Shown here: piece after piece, positions 4,869-5,736 of the stretch | Numbering within the stretch: position 1 is the stretch's first letter | Layout: every line of letters starts with the position of its first letter | Assembly (NCBI GenBank): GCA_018817995.1 | Contig: JAHISW010000084.1 | Location: 1 to 5,736 of the forward strand | DNA from: Patescibacteria group bacterium | GTDB taxonomy: Bacteria; Patescibacteriota; Minisyncoccia; JAHISW01; Tagabacteraceae | Direction of reading: 5' to 3' | DNA: 5,736 bases | Translations under genes and position numbers: made by a program | Notes under the pieces: generated by a model | Told to the model about the DNA's origin: nothing | What the model saw: the letters and a program-made list of their open reading frames with translations, nothing else | The model's database searches: none

Positions 4869-5736
4869 TCTAAACAATCTTCCCAGTGTTTTTTGTATTT
4901 TTTCAAATATTCTGTTTTGGACGGGATGCTGTCCGTGATTTTTGATGAATATAAAAGCAAGCCGTCGCGCAAGTCTGAATTGGCATAAAAAGATTTAATC
5001 AAATCTTCCAGTTCTTTTTTCCCGCCGACAGGAATAACCTTTCCACCATAACCGCTTTCCAAAACATCGCCCGCAAGTCCCACGTCAGTCATAATCACAG
5101 GACAACCACATGCCACTGCCTCAACAACCGTCATTCCATACCCCTCATAATTTGATGTAAGCAAAAATAAATCAGCCGTCTTGTAATAAGAGGACAGATT
5201 CGTCATCCAACTTTCCATTATCACATTCTTGTCCAATTTTAAATTTTTAATTTTAAATTTTAAATTAGCTTTCTCCGGCCCTACACCAACTATTATTAAT
5301 CCCACGCGAGGATATGATTTAACTACACCCTCCATCGCCTCAGTGGCCATACCAATATTTTTTTCTTTTGTTAACCGTGATGCCATTAAAATTATAAAAT
5401 CAAACTGCGGATACTTTTTATGGAGATCAATTTGAACTGGAGCGTTTTTTATTTTTTCGACATCAACGAAAACAGGTAGAATCTCAATCTTTTGAAGTCC
5501 AACTTCCTTGGGGAAGTTGGACTTCGCTAATATTGAATCTTTAATTCGTTTAGAAACCACGCGAATGCAGTCTGCTTTCGGGATTAAAAACTTCGCAATT
5601 TTAACGCGAATTTTATTTAAAAAAGATTCTTCCCGAAAATATGGACTCAAAAAATCTGTGTGGATTTGCATCTGTAAAGGAATATTAAATATCTTTGACA
5701 AAATCCAACCAGTTAATCCGGTTTCAAAAGGGTCCT
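4865..5736 (-). CDS. GT4 family glycosyltransferase (N terminus cut by right window edge)
   Basis: The frame is open to the right edge: 289 residues are visible and roughly the first 80-100 should lie outside. Reading starts at DPFETGLTGWIL, before a TTG at 5701 that an ORF finder would take as a start; the conserved DPFETG shows the gene really continues upstream. The visible part has QIHTDFLSPYF (23-33), IRVVSKRI (57-64), the domain junction ILPVFVDVEKI (85-95), then the C-terminal domain with LMASRLTKEKN (116-126), IIVGVGPEK (147-155) and a complete EX7E motif (E197 to E205 in YEGYGMTVVEAVACGCPV). It should be an active retaining glycosyltransferase with unknown donor and acceptor, probably for surface glycan. 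Residues 71-81 are encoded by a perfect palindrome and 157-166 by 7-bp repeats; both look like small in-frame inserts. Its stop codon overlaps that of the convergent methyltransferase gene. Confidence 0.93.
   Translation of the reverse strand, partial: DPFETGLTGWILSKIFNIPLQMQIHTDFLSPYFREESFLNKIRVKIAKFLIPKADCIRVVSKRIKDSILAKSNFPKEVGLQKIEILPVFVDVEKIKNAPVQIDLHKKYPQFDFIILMASRLTKEKNIGMATEAMEGVVKSYPRVGLIIVGVGPEKANLKFKIKNLKLDKNVIMESWMTNLSSYYKTADLFLLTSNYEGYGMTVVEAVACGCPVIMTDVGLAGDVLESGYGGKVIPVGGKKELEDLIKSFYANSDLRDGLLLYSSKITDSIPSKTEYLKKYKKHWEDCLD
5237..5264. repeat. 7-bp tandem repeat (TTTTAAA) inside a glycosyltransferase gene
   Basis: Four contiguous 7-mers on the plus strand read TTTTAAA, TTTTTAA, TTTTAAA, TTTTAAA, followed by TTA. 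They encode a Lys/Asn/Leu/Ile stretch at visible residues 157-166 that itself repeats every seven residues (NLKFKIK, NLKL). The position is a surface loop after IIVGVGPEK in the C-terminal domain, where family members vary in length. Unit size matches the other heptad array at 903-944, but the unit sequence differs. Confidence 0.6.
5494..5525. repeat. Perfect palindromic element inside a glycosyltransferase gene
   Basis: The left arm GAAGTCCAACTTCC (5494-5507) and right arm GGAAGTTGGACTTC (5512-5525) are exact reverse complements around a 4-nt spacer, TTGG. A 14-bp perfect stem is far beyond chance in 5.7 kb of AT-rich DNA and is more GC-rich than its surroundings. It encodes KSNFPKEVGLQ (visible residues 71-81), between the family-typical VVSKRIKDSIL and KIEILPVFVDV, and looks like an in-frame insertion of about 33 bp. 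No T-run follows either arm and it lies mid-gene, so it is not a terminator. Only one full copy is in the window. Confidence 0.8.

Noticed and set aside
5699..5701. TTG as the start of the right-hand glycosyltransferase.
   Set aside because: The frame continues to the window edge and encodes DPFETGLTGW, a conserved piece of this family, so the true start lies outside.

Overview
This is an AT-rich window with the standard genetic code and very tight gene packing. The longest gap between genes is about 75 bp (1422-1496), so no stretch over 300 bp lacks a gene. Short intergenic spaces, mostly missing Shine-Dalgarno sequences, many GT4 glycosyltransferases of a style common in uncultivated bacteria, and a single-polypeptide Elp3 with a CX3CX2C cluster motif all suggest a Candidate Phyla Radiation (Patescibacteria, e.g. 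Parcubacteria-like) genome. An archaeal origin is less likely but cannot be excluded from sequence reading alone. No rRNA, tRNA, CRISPR array, transposase or integrase was seen.

Layout, left to right: (1) 1-346, minus, the N-terminal part of a GT4 glycosyltransferase that runs off the left edge. (2) 354-1421, minus, a complete GT4 glycosyltransferase, 7 bp upstream of the first. (3) 1462-1484, an intrinsic terminator read on the minus strand. (4) 1497-2516, minus, GDP-mannose 4,6-dehydratase (gmd) with a strong Shine-Dalgarno. (5) 2548-4137, minus, Elp3, a radical SAM/GNAT tRNA-U34 modification enzyme, 31 bp upstream of gmd and probably cotranscribed with it. (6) 4138-4172, a 35-bp divergent promoter space. 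(7) 4173-4868, plus, a class I SAM methyltransferase that resembles the eukaryotic Trm9/ALKBH8 wobble-uridine methyltransferase. (8) 4865-5736, minus, most of a third GT4 glycosyltransferase, cut by the right edge and overlapping the methyltransferase stop by 4 bp.

Two themes are interleaved. The glycosyltransferases and gmd fit a surface glycan locus in which gmd makes GDP-4-keto-6-deoxy-mannose, the precursor of GDP-fucose, GDP-rhamnose or GDP-perosamine. The head-to-head elp3/methyltransferase pair would, if both predictions hold, form a two-protein route to 5-methoxycarbonylmethyluridine (mcm5U34): Elp3 makes the carboxymethyl group and the Trm9-like enzyme methylates it. This pairing is the main candidate for something undescribed here.

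A second signal is small repeats inside coding sequence. The right-hand glycosyltransferase carries a perfect 14-bp inverted repeat with a 4-nt loop, encoding an apparent in-frame 11-residue insert, much like a Rickettsia palindromic element. Two glycosyltransferases also carry short 7-bp tandem repeats in linker or loop regions.
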